Source of the DNA: Chryseobacterium gleum
GTDB taxonomy: Bacteria; Bacteroidota; Bacteroidia; Flavobacteriales_D; Crocinitomicaceae
Reading direction: 5' to 3'
Assembly (NCBI GenBank): GCA_945897805.1
Contig: CAMDFX010000002.1
Location: 62,001 to 126,000, forward strand
Length of the DNA stretch: 64,000 bases
In this document: positions 1 to 8,566 of the stretch, in pieces
Numbering within the stretch: the first letter of the stretch is position 1
How the letters are laid out: each line of letters opens with the position of its first letter
Translations under genes and position numbers: made by a program
Notes under the pieces: model-generated
What the model saw: the letters and a program-made list of their open reading frames with translations, nothing else
Told to the model about the DNA's origin: nothing
Database searches by the model: none

Positions 1-2407
1 TTTGCTTTTGATAAATTGGACTTAATGGATTGAAAAGATCAGAAAACACGATTCTTTTGTTGGATCCGTCATTTTTGAAAATCCAGCTTGCCAATTCTAA
101 ACCTCCACTAGAAACGGCGCTGCTAATCTCGTAATCCAGCTGAACGGTGGGAGCTTGTGTAATACTCAAGGTCATTGTTTTCGACGAAAGAAATTCCGCT
201 TTGAAAGATTTTGACTCATAACTTGAACCACGCACACCATTGATTACAGTACTTTTATTTCCTTGAATTCGGCTCCAATATGTTGGATAGAAAAAATCAT
301 AAACCAAGTTTTTATGCGAATTCAAAAGCTGTTTCTGCTCGTAAGCGCATTGAATATTGAAATAATAATAGTTGGTCGACTCTGTCCAATTGTTCATCAA
401 TATTTCCTTCTTAGAAAGTGACACTTGGTTGCCATCTTTGTCGAAACACAAAGATTGTCCATTTTTTTCTAAACTGTAGTAAACTTTTTCTCCAGTCGCG
501 TCAAAGAATAAGGGAATAAAACTGGTATACGAAGTATCAATTAATACTGTCTTACTGATATTGATTACTGCCACTCGATTTGTCGTTGTAATGCCAACAT
601 ACGATGTTTTTGTGAATTGAAATAAATCACTAAAAATCGGAGGAATTTTCCAAAGATAGCTTTCATCAAGCAATCCTTTTTTGGCATTTTGTTGCACAAT
701 CATCGCTTCCCAATCGTATGACATTGCATCAAATTCAGCATCGATTCGTTGCACGCCAAGTGTATCATAAATGCGCCATTTTCCTGCTTTCGTGTGCACC
801 CAAATGCGATTTTTTGAAACCATTTGTTGATTGATTGTAGTATGAAATTCCTTGAAAAGAAACCCTTTTCTGCGGTGAATAATATTGACACCCTCTTTGG
901 TATAAACAATTGGTAAACCACCATTTTGCAAATCAATGAATTTTACTTTTTCATAAGTATTGGTGGTTTTGTCATAGATAAATCCACCCATATTTCCGCT
1001 GATGAGCAACAGATTACCATAACTTTTTGGAAGATTGTAACCGTACATTTCTTGTCGCCATATTTTCTCTGTATTATCATAAATAAGCGGGTAGTAGTTG
1101 TTTTCATATTGAAAGAGAAAAATGCTATCTAGTTGATTTTTATAAGTTACAGGTGACGCATTGAAATTTTCTTGTGCTGTTAAAAGTATGCGATTAACTG
1201 TTGGGATATTTGTATTTAAATCCTCAACGAGTAATGCTTCAAAATTACTGGTCACGAGAATGTTTGCATTGATTGCAGGAATTAAAACTTCACCTTTTCC
1301 GTTTAAAATTCCCCAACGAAAATCGTTATTTTGGCGCATTCCAAAGAAATAATACACACGGTAAGCGTCTGATGCGTAATAATTGTTTTGGGGAATACGA
1401 ATCAGTTTCGTCAAAAAAGTATCTGCTTCAATCAGTTTTTTCCCATTTAAATCAATCAAATCGTAACTATTATTTTCAGAACGGTGTCCAAAATAACGTG
1501 CTGGAGAAGCAGATTGAACTTGAGAATTTATAGGGATAATTCGCTCATAAATGGGCTCTGTAATCACTTTCCAACTGCCGTTTACAATTCCTTTTTTACC
1601 ATTTTCAGTAAAAATGAGCTGATGGTGAGAATGCAAGCAGGGCAAAGAAGTATTTGATTCATAGATGTTCCTCTCAAATTGAAACCTTGGCCAAACAATC
1701 GGTTTTCCTTCTGGATCAAAAAGTCCGAATTTGTTGTTTTTTACTACCGTAAAATTGTCACCACAAGGCATTCCGATGTCGAATGTACTATCTGAAAGCA
1801 CTTTTCCTGCATAATTAATGAAGCGTACATTTCCAGCAAGTGTAGAATTATTCACTTGTTTATCACCGACTAAAAAGATTTCTTGCTCATTGTATTTATA
1901 AAGGATAATTCCATCTATGTAAGGAATCAATAATTTGCCTTGCGTATCAAGAATGGCAGATTGATTTTTGGGTTGGGCGTTTTTAGAATAGGTGGTTTTC
2001 ACAACCAAAAAACGCTCTCGAATAATTTGTTGTATGGAGCTAAATTCCTGCGGTAGAATCCAGGTTTTGTTGGTGTCCATGATTCCCATTAAAGTTTGGC
2101 TTACATTGTCATCCACCTTTTTGGTGACGAGCACAAAACGATCCGCACGTAATTGATAAATTTGATCGTATTTTGTGTCAACGAATGTTTTACCGTATCT
2201 ATTTAAAATCCCCCATTTTTCGCCTGTTTTGCAGGAAAAAAACCCATTTGCATTCAATTGTATATCTTGATATTGAGCAGGCACAACCCATTTTTTGTCT
2301 GCGTTTTTCAAGCCATAAGCACAAGCAATAGGGTCACGAACAACTTGAAGTTGCGCAAAACACAATGAATTCAGCAAGAGGAAAAAAATAAAGCACGTTT
2401 TTTTCAT
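1..2407 (-). CDS. WG-repeat secreted protein, 3' end cut by window edge
   Basis: This is an uninterrupted reading frame of about 802 codons from an ATG at 2407 that runs off the left edge, so the C-terminus is missing. It starts with a signal peptide (MKKTCFIFFLLLNSLCFAQ). Degenerate WG-type repeats follow, recognisable by units such as KKWVVPAQY, EKWGILNRYG, NKFGLFDPEGKPIVWPRF and FRWGILNGKGEVLIP. The last ~130 visible residues no longer look like WG repeats. They resemble the DUF3298/PdaC style (a strand-rich segment ending in IVFSDLFNP), but that is only a resemblance. WG-repeat proteins are beta-rich, common in Bacteroidota and without a general function. It is probably exported to the periplasm or outer membrane. 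It is divergent from the ATPase locus to its right. Confidence 0.8.
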   Translation of the reverse strand, partial: MKKTCFIFFLLLNSLCFAQLQVVRDPIACAYGLKNADKKWVVPAQYQDIQLNANGFFSCKTGEKWGILNRYGKTFVDTKYDQIYQLRADRFVLVTKKVDDNVSQTLMGIMDTNKTWILPQEFSSIQQIIRERFLVVKTTYSKNAQPKNQSAILDTQGKLLIPYIDGIILYKYNEQEIFLVGDKQVNNSTLAGNVRFINYAGKVLSDSTFDIGMPCGDNFTVVKNNKFGLFDPEGKPIVWPRFQFERNIYESNTSLPCLHSHHQLIFTENGKKGIVNGSWKVITEPIYERIIPINSQVQSASPARYFGHRSENNSYDLIDLNGKKLIEADTFLTKLIRIPQNNYYASDAYRVYYFFGMRQNNDFRWGILNGKGEVLIPAINANILVTSNFEALLVEDLNTNIPTVNRILLTAQENFNASPVTYKNQLDSIFLFQYENNYYPLIYDNTEKIWRQEMYGYNLPKSYGNLLLISGNMGGFIYDKTTNTYEKVKFIDLQNGGLPIVYTKEGVNIIHRRKGFLFKEFHTTINQQMVSKNRIWVHTKAGKWRIYDTLGVQRIDAEFDAMSYDWEAMIVQQNAKKGLLDESYLWKIPPIFSDLFQFTKTSYVGITTTNRVAVINISKTVLIDTSYTSFIPLFFDATGEKVYYSLEKNGQSLCFDKDGNQVSLSKKEILMNNWTESTNYYYFNIQCAYEQKQLLNSHKNLVYDFFYPTYWSRIQGNKSTVINGVRGSSYESKSFKAEFLSSKTMTLSITQAPTVQLDYEISSAVSSGGLELASWIFKNDGSNKRIVFSDLFNPLSPIYQKQ

Positions 2408-2646
2408 ATTCAAAAGTAAGTATCCTTTTTTGATGACAATGTTAACTTTTTCCTATTTAGAAAGATTATTGTCCAACTAAGATCTTTTGCTCCTTGTTCT
2501 TAATTAAAACGAACCTAATTATATCGCTATAATTGGAAATATCTATTAAAAAATCATCCATAAATCCAATTAAAAACTAAATTTTTCCGCCAAATATTAG
2601 TAAATGGAAAGCATACACCAAGCCATTCAAATGTCGTTATAAATAA

Positions 2647-2689
2647 AAACCGTGCAAATTGAAAGTCCGTCTTTCAATTTGCACGGTTT
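2647..2689. promoter_or_regulatory. Perfect 19-bp inverted repeat (copy 1)
   Basis: The arms AAACCGTGCAAATTGAAAG and its exact complement are separated by a 5-nt loop (2666-2670). The palindrome lies upstream of the decayed ATPase start. There is no T-tract, and the neighbouring leftward gene starts at 2407 rather than ending here, so a terminator is unlikely. An operator or an RNA/DNA hairpin is more plausible. The second copy at 2953-2993 overlaps the -33 position of the live promoter. Confidence 0.7.
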
Positions 2690-2734
2690 GTAAAATTATT
2701 GTATCTTAATTCTTGTAAATCAACAATTAAGAAC

Positions 2735-2945
2735 ATGTATTTTCATCGACATTTAGAAGATTCTATTCGAAAACACCAACAAATCTTCCCAATTATCGCT
2801 ATTTTGGATCATTGTCAGTACGGAAAAAACGCTGATAAAACAACTGTTTTCTCACGAGACGAATTCTATTTACCTTGATTTACAGAATTTGGAAGACTTG
2901 AATAAATTGAAAGATCCTCGGTTATATTTCAATTCGAATGCGAAA
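2735..2945 (+). pseudogene. Decayed N-terminal fragment of the DUF4143-type ATPase
   Basis: From the ATG at 2735 the frame reads MYFHRHLEDSIRKHQQIFP, nearly the same as the intact gene at 3040. The Walker A region is then ruined: GPRQCGKST has become DHCQYGKNA. A deletion shifts the frame, and it stops after about 47 codons. The similarity continues out of frame to about 2945. The -7 box is also decayed (TATCTTAA at 2702-2709 against TATCTTTG in the live copy). It is a non-functional relic of the tandem duplication. Confidence 0.85.
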
Positions 2946-2952
2946 AAAAATA

Positions 2953-2993
2953 AATCGTGCAAATTGAAAGTCAGGGTTTCAATTTGCACGATT
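2953..2993. promoter_or_regulatory. 17-bp inverted repeat (copy 2) overlapping the -33 element
   Basis: The arms AATCGTGCAAATTGAAA (2953-2969) and its complement (2977-2993) flank a 7-nt loop. The right arm contains the TTTG at 2983-2986 that serves as the -33 element of the ATPase promoter. The position suggests an operator bound by a repressor, possibly autoregulatory. That role is inference; the palindrome and its position are read directly. Confidence 0.7.
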
Positions 2994-3014
2994 CGTTAAA
3001 TTATTGTATCTTTG
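2983..3014 (+). promoter_or_regulatory. Bacteroidota-type promoter of the ATPase gene
   Basis: TTTG (2983-2986), a 20-nt spacer and TATCTTTG (3007-3014) match the -33/-7 consensus known for Bacteroidota sigma-ABfr (TTG-N17-23-TAnnTTTG). Transcription should start near 3020, which places the ATG at 3040 about 20 nt downstream. This argues against an in-frame TTG at 3004 as the start, because that codon lies inside the promoter. Confidence 0.75.
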
Positions 3015-3039
3015 CTCTTGTAAATCAATAATTAAGAGC

Positions 3040-4194
3040 ATGTATTTTTATCGACATTTAGAAGATTCTATTCGCAAATATCAACAAATCTTCCCAATTA
3101 TCGCTATTTTAGGTCCTCGTCAGTGCGGAAAATCAACGCTGATTAAACAATTATTTTCCCCTGAAAAAAATTCAATTTACCTTGATTTACAGAATTTGGA
3201 AGACTTGAATAAATTGAACGATCCTCGGTTATTTTTCAATTCCAATGCACAAAAAATCATTTGTTTAGATGAAATTCAATTAATTCCTGAACTGTTTTCT
3301 GTTTTGAGAAGCGTTGTAGATGAAAATCGACAAAATGGAAGATTCATTCTACTGGGTTCAGCTTCGAGGGAATTGGTGCAACAAAGTTCAGAATCATTGG
3401 CGGGAAGAATTGGCTATCTATCGCTTACCCCTTTTCAAATCAATGAACTTCCAACAATTGACCAACAAACGTGCTGGAATCGAGGTGGCTTTCCTGATAG
3501 CGTGTTGGCTGAAAACGATGAATTTAGCGCAATTTGGCGTGAAAATTTCATCAAAACATACGTTGAAAGAGATTTACCACAATTGGGTTTTCAAATTCCA
3601 GCTTTACAACTAAGGAGATTTTTGATCATGTGTGCACACAATCAAGGACAGATTCTCAACCTAAGTAAACTGGGAAGTTCCATGAATTTAACGCATCCAA
3701 CCATCCGAAAATACATTGATATTTTTGAGCAAACATTCATCGTTCGCGCTTTGCCCCCATTCGAAATCAATGTAAAAAAACGACTCGTAAAATCCCCAAA
3801 AATATATGTCCGCGACAGTGGATTACTTCATCAATTATTGGGAATCAAAAACATGGATGCACTATTTAGTCACCCTGTTTTCGGCTCCTCTTGGGAAGGA
3901 TTTGTGATTGAACAAATTTTATCAGCGATTGACGTGCCAGCCTATTTTTATAGAACTGTCACAGGTGATGAAATGGATTTGGTATTGGATATTCATGGAA
4001 AAATAATCGCCATCGAATGCAAAGCTTCCGTTGCCCCTCAGGTCACCAAAGGATTTTACAAAGCCATTGAAGTGCTGAAACCTGTCAAAACATTTATCGT
4101 CGCGCCAATTGAAACAACCATGTATGCGCTGCAAGAAAATATATTTGTCGGGAGCATAAAAGATGTGATTTTTGAAATCGATCAAATGCTTTGA
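3040..4194 (+). CDS. AAA_14/DUF4143-type ATP-binding protein
   Basis: This 384-aa protein has an N-terminal P-loop ATPase domain with Walker A GPRQCGKST near residue 30 and a Walker B-like IICLDEIQ near residue 75. A sensor-like ILLGSASREL follows, then a wHTH-like middle (SKLGSSMNLTHPTIRKYIDIF). The C-terminal part is of the DUF4143, PD-(D/E)XK-like type (YVRDSGLLHQLLG, then DEMDLVLD and AIECKAS). The family is widespread, often duplicated and functionally undefined. Its C-terminal fold suggests a nuclease-like or DNA-binding activity. The start at 3040 is set by the promoter at 2983-3014. A more distant relative lies at 42434-43561 on the other strand. Confidence 0.85.
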   Translation: MYFYRHLEDSIRKYQQIFPIIAILGPRQCGKSTLIKQLFSPEKNSIYLDLQNLEDLNKLNDPRLFFNSNAQKIICLDEIQLIPELFSVLRSVVDENRQNGRFILLGSASRELVQQSSESLAGRIGYLSLTPFQINELPTIDQQTCWNRGGFPDSVLAENDEFSAIWRENFIKTYVERDLPQLGFQIPALQLRRFLIMCAHNQGQILNLSKLGSSMNLTHPTIRKYIDIFEQTFIVRALPPFEINVKKRLVKSPKIYVRDSGLLHQLLGIKNMDALFSHPVFGSSWEGFVIEQILSAIDVPAYFYRTVTGDEMDLVLDIHGKIIAIECKASVAPQVTKGFYKAIEVLKPVKTFIVAPIETTMYALQENIFVGSIKDVIFEIDQML

Positions 4195-4336
4195 CGTTTT
4201 TTGACATTTTGGGAAAACCTCACCCAATTCAAGCACAGTATTATTTTAATGTTAATGTGAACAAATCGATGTAAATAACCTTTTTTGATTGCTATTTTGG
4301 AGATTTCATTTTCGAATACCTTTAATAAAAAAACCC

Positions 4337-5662
4337 ATGGCAAAAAAAGAAAAATTATTCGTGCTCGATACTTCTGTATTATTACATGACCATCAATCGA
4401 TAACCAATTTCAAAACCAACAATGTTGCCATTCCGATTACTGTTTTAGAGGAGTTGGATAAATTCAAAGTTGGAAATGACACCAAAAATTTTAGTGCCAG
4501 GGAAGTCATTCGTTTCATCGATAAATTGTCGGGAAAAGGATCGTTGCAAGAATGGATTTCACTAGGAAAAGGACTAGGAAAGTTTAAAATTACCATGGAA
4601 CAAATGCCGCTTTCTATCAATGCGGAAAAGGTTTTTTCAGCCGAAAAAAACGACCATAAAATTATCAATTCAGCGCTTTTCTTGAAAGAACAAGAAACGA
4701 ACCAAACGGTTGTTTTGGTCACAAAAGACATCAACCTACGAATCAAAGCCAAGGCTTTAGGATTGATTTCGGAAGATTATGAAACTGGCAAAGTAAGTAC
4801 TGAAAACTTAAAAGAAGCAAATTCTTCTAACATTGAAAATGTTGATTCAGAATTGATTCGGGAAGTTTTCATCAAAGGATCTATCGAAGAAAATGGTATT
4901 TTAGGCAACAAAAAAACAGTCAATGGATATTATATTTTAAAGAATGGAAAAACGTCTTCCTTGGCATTTTACAACCATCTTTCAAATAAAATTGAACGCA
5001 TTGAAAAGGAATTTGTCTACGGTATAAAACCCAAAAATGCAGAACAAGCATTTGCTTTTCACGCACTATTGAATAACGATGTAAAATTAGTCGCACTGCA
5101 AGGCGTTGCAGGAACTGGTAAAACCTTGCTTGCGCTTGCAGCTGCTTTAGAACAAAACAAGCAATTCAACCAAATAATTTTAGCCCGACCAATTGTGCCG
5201 CTATCAAACCGCGAAATAGGTTTTTTGCCCGGCGATGCAAATGAAAAAATCAGTCCTTACATGGAACCTTTGTGGGACAATTTGAAATTTATAAAATCCC
5301 AGTTTGGCGAAAATGAAAAAAAGCACAAAGCCATTCAAGAAATGCAAGATTCGGGCAAAATTGTGATTACACCTTTGGCTTTCATCCGCGGTCGCAGTCT
5401 TTCAAATATCATTTTCATTGTTGATGAAGCCCAAAACTTGACACCACATGAAGTAAAAACAATCATCACGCGCGCTGGAGAAAACACCAAGATTATTTTT
5501 ACCGGCGATGTGCACCAAATCGATTCGCCCTATTTGGATGAAAATAGCAATGGTTTGGCTTATTTGATTGACCGTTTGAAAAATCAACCACTGTTTACAA
5601 ACGTAAAATTGGAGAAAGGCGAGCGATCTGAATTGGCTAATTTAGCGAATGATCTTTTGTGA
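4337..5662 (+). CDS. PIN domain-PhoH family ATPase (YlaK-like)
   Basis: This 441-aa protein matches the usual length of the PIN-PhoH fusion found in many bacteria. The N-terminal PIN domain (about residues 1-140) begins KLFVLDTSVLLHD, with the acidic residues expected of a metal-dependent RNase fold. The C-terminal PhoH helicase-like ATPase has Walker A GVAGTGKTLL near residue 256 and Walker B IIFIVDEAQN near 358, followed by IIFTGDVHQID. Family members are thought to be RNA-unwinding or RNA-degrading proteins, and mycobacterial PhoH2 shows both activities. The ATG at 4337 is chosen over an upstream in-frame start at 4289 because homology begins at MAKKEK and the leader just before it is A-rich. 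Confidence 0.9.
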   Translation: MAKKEKLFVLDTSVLLHDHQSITNFKTNNVAIPITVLEELDKFKVGNDTKNFSAREVIRFIDKLSGKGSLQEWISLGKGLGKFKITMEQMPLSINAEKVFSAEKNDHKIINSALFLKEQETNQTVVLVTKDINLRIKAKALGLISEDYETGKVSTENLKEANSSNIENVDSELIREVFIKGSIEENGILGNKKTVNGYYILKNGKTSSLAFYNHLSNKIERIEKEFVYGIKPKNAEQAFAFHALLNNDVKLVALQGVAGTGKTLLALAAALEQNKQFNQIILARPIVPLSNREIGFLPGDANEKISPYMEPLWDNLKFIKSQFGENEKKHKAIQEMQDSGKIVITPLAFIRGRSLSNIIFIVDEAQNLTPHEVKTIITRAGENTKIIFTGDVHQIDSPYLDENSNGLAYLIDRLKNQPLFTNVKLEKGERSELANLANDLL

Positions 5663-5731
5663 TGGAGTTTTTCTACTATTTGATATTCAACAGAGTCAAA
5701 TTACCGCTTCAATATTTTAAAAAAATTAAAA

Positions 5732-5790
5732 GTTCAAGTTAGTTTAAGTTGCTTCTTCTTGTTTAGTTTTTTAGAATAACATTATCTTTA
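5732..5790 (+). promoter_or_regulatory. Direct-repeat operator and promoter of the accessory run
   Basis: A 10-bp tandem direct repeat, GTTCAAGTTA then GTTTAAGTTG, spans 5732-5751. A TTG at 5759-5761 is followed after 21 nt by TATCTTTA (5783-5790), one mismatch from the TAnnTTTG -7 box. The start codon at 5806 is 15 nt further on. Similar 10-bp tandem repeats lie upstream of the two other regulators of this family, which supports an autoregulatory operator. The function is inference. Confidence 0.5.
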
Positions 5791-5805
5791 TTAAAAATAA
5801 GATGA

Positions 5806-6924
5806 ATGCCCAAGCCCAAATATTTGCTTTCTGAATATACTAAAAAAGAAATTTTCAAGAAAATATGTGTTCAAGTTGGGTTTCCTATTTTCACCAAATT
5901 AGATTGCAAGAAGGTCAGTGAATTAATCACAAAATCAGGCTTTTCTGGTATTTCAGAAAGTACGCTTTATCGTTTATTTCTTTGGAAGGGAAATAAAAAC
6001 ATGCCTTATTTGCACACGCTGAATACCTTGGCTGAATTTTGCGGATATGCAAGCTGGAATGATTTTGATATTCAATTACAAGAAATAGATTCCTTTGTGC
6101 TTGGGTTTGGTAAATTTCAACAATCGGATGCTTCGATAAAAAGTTTGATTACAGTCTGTATTCATGAAAATGAATTAAAGCCTTTGTGCCGTTATACAGA
6201 GCAATTTGAAACAATTGATGATTTTAAAATAAAAACAAAATTTGCAGAAGAAATTTTTAATTCAACACTTACAAATTCAAATAACGAACAGTTTTTTAAA
6301 ACTTTTCACCACTTTCCAGTCATCAGAGAATTTTACTTTGAATTATTAGCAGATCCTTCGTTTTCCATACCTAATTATGAATCTGGAATACAGTATTATT
6401 TAAAAAATATCAATCCTGAAAATTCATTGAAAGATTTGCAGGATTATATTTTTGGAAATTGTTTGCTGTTTAGGCATTATTTTTTGACAAAGAAGGTATC
6501 AAAAGCCAAAAAACTAGGGAAAATATTATTTGAAAATTTAGCGTTGACAGACCAACAACTGCAGGAAATACATGTTTTCCCCGTTGCCAGATTTTTTGCC
6601 TGTAAATTGATGTATTTAGACTCGAAAAACAACCTCCTTGAAACCTTTGACTTTATTAAAGAAATTCATGATTTTTTAGGGAAAATAATACCTGCAATTT
6701 CACTTCATGAGCAAAGAATTTTGTTTTATAATATCGGGGAAGCATACGTTTTTAATGGTATGATTTCAATGCAAGACCACGACCAATTGAAAGCGTTATT
6801 TTCCCATTTATTTGATCAACTTCCGCATCAATTGATCGATCAGAAATTAGAAAAAATCGTTCCATATTTTAATAAAAATGGTTCTTTTTACATCCATCAT
6901 TTACACAAGCTTGAACAAAATTAA
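5806..6924 (+). CDS. Putative DNA-binding regulator of a paralogous family (member A)
   Basis: This 372-aa protein has no signal peptide. The N-terminal ~90 residues carry a helix-turn-helix-like pattern: CKKVSELITKSG, then ISESTLYRLF, then the tail HTLNTLAEFCGYASWNDF. The same pattern occurs in the proteins at 15398-16639 and 19739-20998. The remaining ~280 residues are helical, TPR-like in character, and have no motif I recognise. I infer a cytoplasmic transcription regulator with a sensing C-terminal half. It is the first gene of a co-directional run and ends 61 nt before the ion-channel gene, so the two may be co-transcribed. It could instead be a structural adaptor, because DNA binding is not demonstrated. 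Confidence 0.55.
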   Translation: MPKPKYLLSEYTKKEIFKKICVQVGFPIFTKLDCKKVSELITKSGFSGISESTLYRLFLWKGNKNMPYLHTLNTLAEFCGYASWNDFDIQLQEIDSFVLGFGKFQQSDASIKSLITVCIHENELKPLCRYTEQFETIDDFKIKTKFAEEIFNSTLTNSNNEQFFKTFHHFPVIREFYFELLADPSFSIPNYESGIQYYLKNINPENSLKDLQDYIFGNCLLFRHYFLTKKVSKAKKLGKILFENLALTDQQLQEIHVFPVARFFACKLMYLDSKNNLLETFDFIKEIHDFLGKIIPAISLHEQRILFYNIGEAYVFNGMISMQDHDQLKALFSHLFDQLPHQLIDQKLEKIVPYFNKNGSFYIHHLHKLEQN

Positions 6925-6985
6925 TTGCCTTTAAATGAATCTGAACGAAAGAAATTAACCCAAATTAAATTCAAAAATATAAGTA

Positions 6986-8566
6986 ATGTCTAAACAGTGG
7001 AATAAAATTATTGTGATTTTTGTCATCCTAGCGCTAATTCAACTTATTCTAGAAACCACCCCACACATTTCTGCAAACTACAGGAATTATTTAATCGTTT
7101 TCGATGGATTTATAACACTTGTTTTTATGATTGATTTTTACCTCAAGATCAGAATAAAAATGAGTGATTATCACCAAGAAAAAAAGATTTCGGCGTTTTT
7201 TAATCTTGAATTGCTTATTGATTTTTTAAGTATCATTCCGTTTTTTATCTCCTTGTTTTTTAGCGGGTTAAAAATAATTGCAGTTTTGAGGTTATTGCGG
7301 ATGTTGCGGATTTTAAAATTAATGAACTTAGTGAAATCTCACTCATTGATTATCAATGCAATGAAAAACAAGAAGAATGAATTATACATTTCGATGCAGG
7401 TGGTTTTCATTATTACTGTGATTCTTTCTTCTATTTTATACTTTGTTGAAAATCCCAGTCAACCGGAGAATTTTTCCAGTATTACCGATGCTTTTCTATG
7501 GTCAATTTCTAAATTTATTGGAGAAATTGGAGGATATGGAGATTTTGCACCAATTACTTTTTTAGGTAAGATTTTGGCCACTTTCGTCGGGATTCTTGGA
7601 ATTGCCATTTTTGCCGTTCCTGCCGGAATAATTGCATCAGGATTTGTGGAGGAAATAGAACTTGTCAAAAAAAATGAAGAATTAGAAGCGCTTTATACAA
7701 CACTTTCAAAAGCTTTCTGTTTTGATATTTTGGCAGGTCAACGCGCGAAAGAAGAATTGGGTTTACCAAACGCTAGAAGAAGATTTATTTCGTTGGTTGA
7801 CGCTTCCATTCAACTCAAAACTAGTCAAACAAATCTTTTTGATGTTTGTGCGCTCCAAAGAAATATAAAGCTATCCAAAAGATTAAAACCTAGTGGTGAT
7901 GAAGAAATACTATTAGAATTCTTCGAAAACAATACTACTTACGGGACTTTTGTAAATAGGAATTCCAATATTACCATTATGAGTCCGCACTCGAATGATG
8001 GATTCAATCTTGGTCACTATTCATATTGCTTAGCAGAACTGTTGCAAGCAAATTATATGAGTGTTGAAAAATACGGTATTTATTCTTTTACAGAAGAAAA
8101 TAACATCAATTTTAATTTCAATGATGCTTATTTAATGTCAAAAGATTTAATTGAAAATGAAGTAATAAAATCATTTATCCATGACTTAAAAACACTCGTA
8201 AAGCCAAATTCTTTTGTTTTCAATATAGGCAGCAGCATGGGAAATTCACCAAGTTTTCATTGTTTGACCGGTGGTAAATTAGGAGAATTAGGTGTCTGTA
8301 AAGCGGGAACATTTATTGAAGAAGATAAAGCAGAAAAAATAATATCAAGGTTGAATGAAACTGGGACTGAAGATTTATTAACCACCACCACGCACACGCA
8401 CTATGGCACAAATGCTGAAAATCATTTTGACTGGTACGTTCGAAATGGTTTTAATGCCAATGCCATGTCGATCAAAGTCAATGTGGAAATCATGAAAGGA
8501 TCTCATGAAAAATACTACAAAACCATTGGATTATTAGGCGAGAGTATTAAACAGATTTCCAATTGA
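6986..8566 (+). CDS. Voltage-gated K+ channel-type protein with large unknown cytosolic domain
   Basis: This 526-aa protein begins with a six-helix ion-channel unit. S1 covers about residues 8-24, S2 35-53 and S3 74-93. S4 is arginine-rich (LRLLRMLRILKLMNLVK, about 101-117), S5 is about 135-153 and S6 about 194-219. The pore helix and filter read FIGEIGGYGD (177-186), so the classical TVGYGD is altered to IGGYGD. Residues ~240-526 form a soluble domain that I cannot assign. It has histidine-rich motifs, MSPHSNDGFNLGHYSY and TTTTHTHYG, suggestive of a metal site. Its stop codon overlaps the start of a pyroglutamyl-peptidase-like gene, so channel and peptidase are translationally coupled. It is probably an inner-membrane channel gated by voltage or by its C-terminal domain. 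Confidence 0.75.
   Translation: MSKQWNKIIVIFVILALIQLILETTPHISANYRNYLIVFDGFITLVFMIDFYLKIRIKMSDYHQEKKISAFFNLELLIDFLSIIPFFISLFFSGLKIIAVLRLLRMLRILKLMNLVKSHSLIINAMKNKKNELYISMQVVFIITVILSSILYFVENPSQPENFSSITDAFLWSISKFIGEIGGYGDFAPITFLGKILATFVGILGIAIFAVPAGIIASGFVEEIELVKKNEELEALYTTLSKAFCFDILAGQRAKEELGLPNARRRFISLVDASIQLKTSQTNLFDVCALQRNIKLSKRLKPSGDEEILLEFFENNTTYGTFVNRNSNITIMSPHSNDGFNLGHYSYCLAELLQANYMSVEKYGIYSFTEENNINFNFNDAYLMSKDLIENEVIKSFIHDLKTLVKPNSFVFNIGSSMGNSPSFHCLTGGKLGELGVCKAGTFIEEDKAEKIISRLNETGTEDLLTTTTHTHYGTNAENHFDWYVRNGFNANAMSIKVNVEIMKGSHEKYYKTIGLLGESIKQISN

Larger units (their letters stand above)
2645..2950 (+). repeat. Tandem duplication, decayed copy of the ATPase promoter and 5' end
   Basis: About 306 bp here repeats the adjacent segment at about 2950-3256: palindrome, spacer, -7 region, start codon and roughly 70 codons of the ATPase gene. 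The left copy has accumulated substitutions and small deletions, and the right copy is intact. Both copies are in the same orientation and directly abutting, so this is a tandem duplication and not an insertion. The similarity fades after about 2945. Confidence 0.85.

Noticed and set aside
2411-2418. TACTTTTG on the minus strand as promoter of the WG-repeat gene
   Set aside because: It fits the -7 consensus and a TTG lies 18 nt upstream, but it ends only 3 nt before the ATG, so transcription would start inside the coding region.
2647-2993. The two palindromes as terminal inverted repeats of a transposon
   Set aside because: No third copy is found after the ATPase gene (4195-4336), and both lie in the same relation to a start codon, as expected from tandem duplication.
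3004-3039. TTG at 3004 as start of the ATPase
   Set aside because: The codon lies inside the promoter -33/-7 region and the duplicated copy aligns as protein only from the ATG at 3040.
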